A DNA stretch of 64,000 nucleotides from Sympetrum striolatum (Eukaryota; Arthropoda; Insecta; Odonata; Libellulidae): positions 71,663,454-71,727,453 of the forward strand of contig OX388345.1 of assembly GCA_947579665.1 (NCBI GenBank). Direction: 5' to 3'. A model generated the notes under the pieces. That model was not told the DNA's origin. It ran no database searches and was given only the letters and a program-made list of their open reading frames with translations. This document shows positions 61,901 through 64,000 of the stretch, piece by piece; the first letter of the stretch is position 1, and every line of letters starts with the position of its first letter. The position numbers and the translations under genes were made by a program.

Positions 61901-64000
61901 ATTTTGTGCAGAAGCATTGACATTGCATTTTTTTTCATCGTTTAGGTTTTTGAAAAATTTGTTCAAAGCTCTTCCAAAGAGCCGTTCAATCCAGAGACTC
62001 ATACTGGACACTGGCGACTGCTTACTCTTCGTCTCTCGTCAATTGGAGAGCTGATGGTTGTAGTGGTAGTTAATTCCAAGGGTAAAACTAAGGAGGAACT
62101 TGCCGCAGCCAAGGAAGAAGTGAAAGAATTTTTTGAAAATGGAGAAGGCAAGACTTTAAATGTGGCCTCCTTATACTTTCAAGCTGTTGGTAAAAGGTCA
62201 GTAAATGTTTACTGTGTGCTTGTTTTGAGAAACTGTATTATCCTGTCAATGTTACATACATTTCAATTGCTAAACATTTTCTGCCTTAGTTAATATATTG
62301 CTAAAAAATCAAAAGATTCAAATCTTTTATTTACATGATCTTTAGATTAAGATCATCATCAATCTCAAGAAATAAAGAAGTAAATATAGAGATAATCATT
62401 TACCAATAATAATCATACATATAATTCATTGTTGTTTCAAGAATATTGCTGAATCATAGTATTTTCATCGTTTTATTTATTTGTCTGCAACCACCTTGTT
62501 CAGGAAAACACTCCACATAATCTGTTCACTTTTATTCTTGAAATTATACATTGCGAAGTTTATAGTATCTACTAAGTACTACTTTAAAATGTTTGTACTA
62601 TCTCTTTTGGAGAAAAATAAGTGGAAGTGGCCCTAATAATTTAGCTGAAACATTTTGCAAATGGAAATTGCTATAATTAAAAAGACCGATAAATGAAAAT
62701 TAACATGATTTTAAGATTTCATAGTTATTTGCTTGTTTTACCTTAATTTGTGGCTGTTTTTGTAATTGGTCCTTCCTTTGTTCTCAAATTGTAGGCAAAT
62801 TTACACTCATAAGCATGCAAAACTGAAGCCTCTTTTGTATTAGATTAATTTCCTATGGAGGTTACTCACTCTACTTTCTATCGCTGGTGCTTCTCAAGGT
62901 CAAAGTTCATTATTCCAGTCTTCTACCAGGGTTATTTTCTATGCAAATGATTATCTTTCCTCTTTCATACTCATCACTTGTATCAGAGGTATCTAAAAGG
63001 TAAATACAGATGCTCCTTGACTTATGAATGTCCGACTTATGGTCATCCAAAGTTGGACCAAAATCTTTTGAAAAGTTTAATTTCAAACTACCTTAAAAAT
63101 GTAACAAAATGTTCATTTTGAATCTCTCTAATTAGAGGTTCACTGTGATGAACGTTTTCTCCCCTTTCAAAAATGTAACACATTCAATCACAATTTGGAA
63201 AAATTTCCTTTTAATAATAATAGTAATGGAGTGACTATCTTATGGGTGAGACTTTGACTAATAAGTCTCTTCTTACATCTAACCATTAGTCATATAATAT
63301 TTTAAATAAAGAGATTGGTTGGAAAAGTACAAAGAAGAAAACTACTACTAAAGCTAAGTTTTCACATGGGAAAAAATACACCACAGCAGGAAAACACCTG
63401 CAAGAAGGGATGTGGGAAAAACCTGCATGAAATCAGATCTGAAAGACAAATGAATTTTCTAAATAGTGATTTACTTAAATTAGGGAGTCCGGGAAGGAGC
63501 CACCAATGGAACATCTTCTTGGAGCCAATCATATAACTGAGGAGCTCCTTGGTTTGAAATTCCGCATATCACCTGAAGCTTTCTTCCAAGTGAACACTCC
63601 TGGTGCAGGAGTGCTCTATTCTTCTGTTGGAGAACTGATTGACCTCCAACCCACTTCCACATTGGTGGACGTGTGCTGTGGCACTGGAACAATTGGTCTT
63701 TCACTTGCGAAGGTAATTTTGTTATGCTGCTTCCCACCGATAATATAAGTTTCAGGGCAGCCATTCTGATCCAATGACAAACTGTACTCTGAACAGTAAC
63801 TAAAAACTGTTTTCATTGACCCTCTGGCAGTCCTTCTGGGTAGATATGTACCCAGCTTGGCTGATTTTATGGTGGTTGCCCATTATTCTGTTTATATAGC
63901 CTCCTGCTCTTCGGTAACTAGGGAATCTTGCAACGAATAATTTTGAGCAGAATTTAATGGTTTCATGGCTTCCTCTTTGTGGTTAAGCATGCGTTTCCCA
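49980..64000 (+). CDS. TRMT2A: tRNA (uracil-5-)-methyltransferase, TRMT2A type, 3' partial
   Basis: Exons: 49980-50411, 50581-50751, 50957-51103, 51528-51720, 57524-57651, 61946-62196, 63484-63712; 517 codons so far, phases consistent; more exons must lie right of the window. The order follows human TRMT2A: an acidic, Ser-rich N-terminus; an RRM-like domain (DRGDFTSEKFKIEIRGFP ... PWIFVCFKNEEDRQAAIK, about 115-200); a basic linker (KKRKLQDESGSPEKKPR); a helical segment; YRNKCEFTVG; the OB-like/central domain (TGHWRLLTLR, SLYFQAVGKR); then FRISPEAFFQVNTPGA and SAM motif I DVCCGTGTIGLSLAK. The enzyme makes 5-methyluridine 54 in the T-loop of tRNA, using S-adenosylmethionine. The catalytic Cys and base are expected in the missing part. 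The exon at 57524 is short but its phase and homology fit. Confidence 0.93.
52009..52769. mobile_element. PIF/Harbinger-like element, non-autonomous
   Basis: A 761 bp element flanked by TTA at 52006-52008 and 52770-52772, the 3 bp target expected for PIF/Harbinger. Left end GGCCAGGTGCACATTG; right end read inward GGCACACATTGG, and both sides carry TGCAGGCAG-type subterminal motifs. A broken MADF-type frame lies inside (52216-52392), as is usual for this superfamily, but no transposase is present. Confidence 0.65.
52216..52392 (+). pseudogene. Broken MADF-domain frame inside the Harbinger-like element
   Basis: ATG at 52216 opens MSIKESFEER, then an in-frame TGA (52246-52248), then FKLVCNHPAIYYSSHCQYV and a Trp-containing AKQRIWLKIAKG before the stop at 52390. 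The spacing of H-P-x-(I/L)-Y, the Tyr, and the later W-x-x-I-A fits the first half of a MADF DNA-binding domain. Such proteins are the companion ORF of PIF/Harbinger transposons, or are domesticated from them. Here the frame is dead. Confidence 0.6.
53006..53266. repeat. Two-copy tandem duplication, period about 130-135 bp
   Basis: The segment with GGCTTATCAAGCCAGTGG, GAGTATCTTTCCTCTT, GGGTTAAATTCCTCAGAAAG and AAGAATCCATGAC is present twice, head to tail (53006-53135 and 53136-53266), differing at a few positions and by a small indel. It lies in TRMT2A intron 4, just right of the Harbinger-like element. No coding frame. Confidence 0.8.
57652..61945. other. TRMT2A intron 5
   Basis: 4.3 kb, strongly AT-rich. 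Holds a tRNA-derived SINE head at 60724. A minus-strand frame at 59653-59865 and other fragments at 58.98-59.2 kb read like fragments of an old coding sequence, but I cannot identify them. Confidence 0.5.
60724..60830 (+). mobile_element. tRNA-derived SINE head, degenerate
   Basis: GTAGTTTAATGGTTAGAACG is an A-box-type D-arm, followed by an anticodon-arm-like GTCTGCCTGTTAGTTGGAG and then GGGTAAGTCACAGTC where a B-box GGTTCGA would be expected. The loss of the B-box and the mispaired arms rule out a working tRNA gene. The following TTGTCGATATTTTTT is SINE-body-like. Confidence 0.5.
63007..63060 (+). mobile_element. Possible pogo/Tigger-like terminus
   Basis: TA followed by CAGATGCTCCTTGACTTATG and then TCCGACTTATGG resembles the ends of Tigger-like MITEs. 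No matching opposite end was found before exon 63484. Confidence 0.3.

Noticed and set aside
1..64000. CRISPR array, bacterial operon or viral insertion
   Set aside because: No regularly spaced repeats, no intron-free gene clusters and no recognisable viral genes; the window is ordinary animal nuclear DNA with transposon relics.

Overview
The window is nuclear DNA of an arthropod, most likely an insect. It is AT-rich, its genes are split by 0.3-6 kb GT-AG introns, and it carries decayed hAT, piggyBac-like, PIF/Harbinger-like, Tc1/mariner-like, Penelope-like, LINE and tRNA-derived SINE copies. I cannot assign the order from sequence alone. All protein-coding content belongs to four conserved animal genes. 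I rebuilt them exon by exon, and the intron phases agree at every junction.

Layout. (1) 1-19149, minus strand: a CECR2-type chromatin-remodelling bromodomain protein (Drosophila dikar type), 12 coding exons, C-terminus beyond the left edge. Its introns hold a dead Penelope-like element, a piggyBac-like MITE, a LINE relic, other MITEs and a SINE. (2) 19150-20527: a short divergent promoter interval shared with the next gene. (3) 20528-33318, plus: a USP35/USP38-type ubiquitin hydrolase, 9 exons, 1354 codons, with complete Cys and His boxes and a large acidic insertion in the catalytic domain. (4) 35336-45556, plus: a GDPD1-type membrane glycerophosphodiester phosphodiesterase (lysophospholipase D family), 7 exons, 317 codons. 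Intron 5 holds a 1.18 kb hAT element with a second palindromic element nested in it. (5) 45557-49979: intergenic, with a 588 bp hAT MITE bounded by an exact 8 bp target duplication. (6) 49980 to beyond 64000, plus: a TRMT2A-type tRNA (uracil-5-)-methyltransferase, 7 exons visible, ending in this window just after the SAM-binding motif. Intron 4 holds a Harbinger-like element with a broken MADF-domain frame.

The four genes are unrelated housekeeping functions: chromatin remodelling, deubiquitination, lipid turnover and tRNA modification. They form no pathway. The only arrangement suggesting co-regulation is the head-to-head CECR2/USP pair, with start codons about 1.4 kb apart. I found no gene cluster, CRISPR array or clearly new molecular system. 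The most interesting signals are in the mobile DNA: nested transposons with intact target duplications, an inactivated Penelope-like element with hammerhead-ribozyme-like motifs near both ends, a foldback of two SINE halves, and an intronic 118 nt hairpin.
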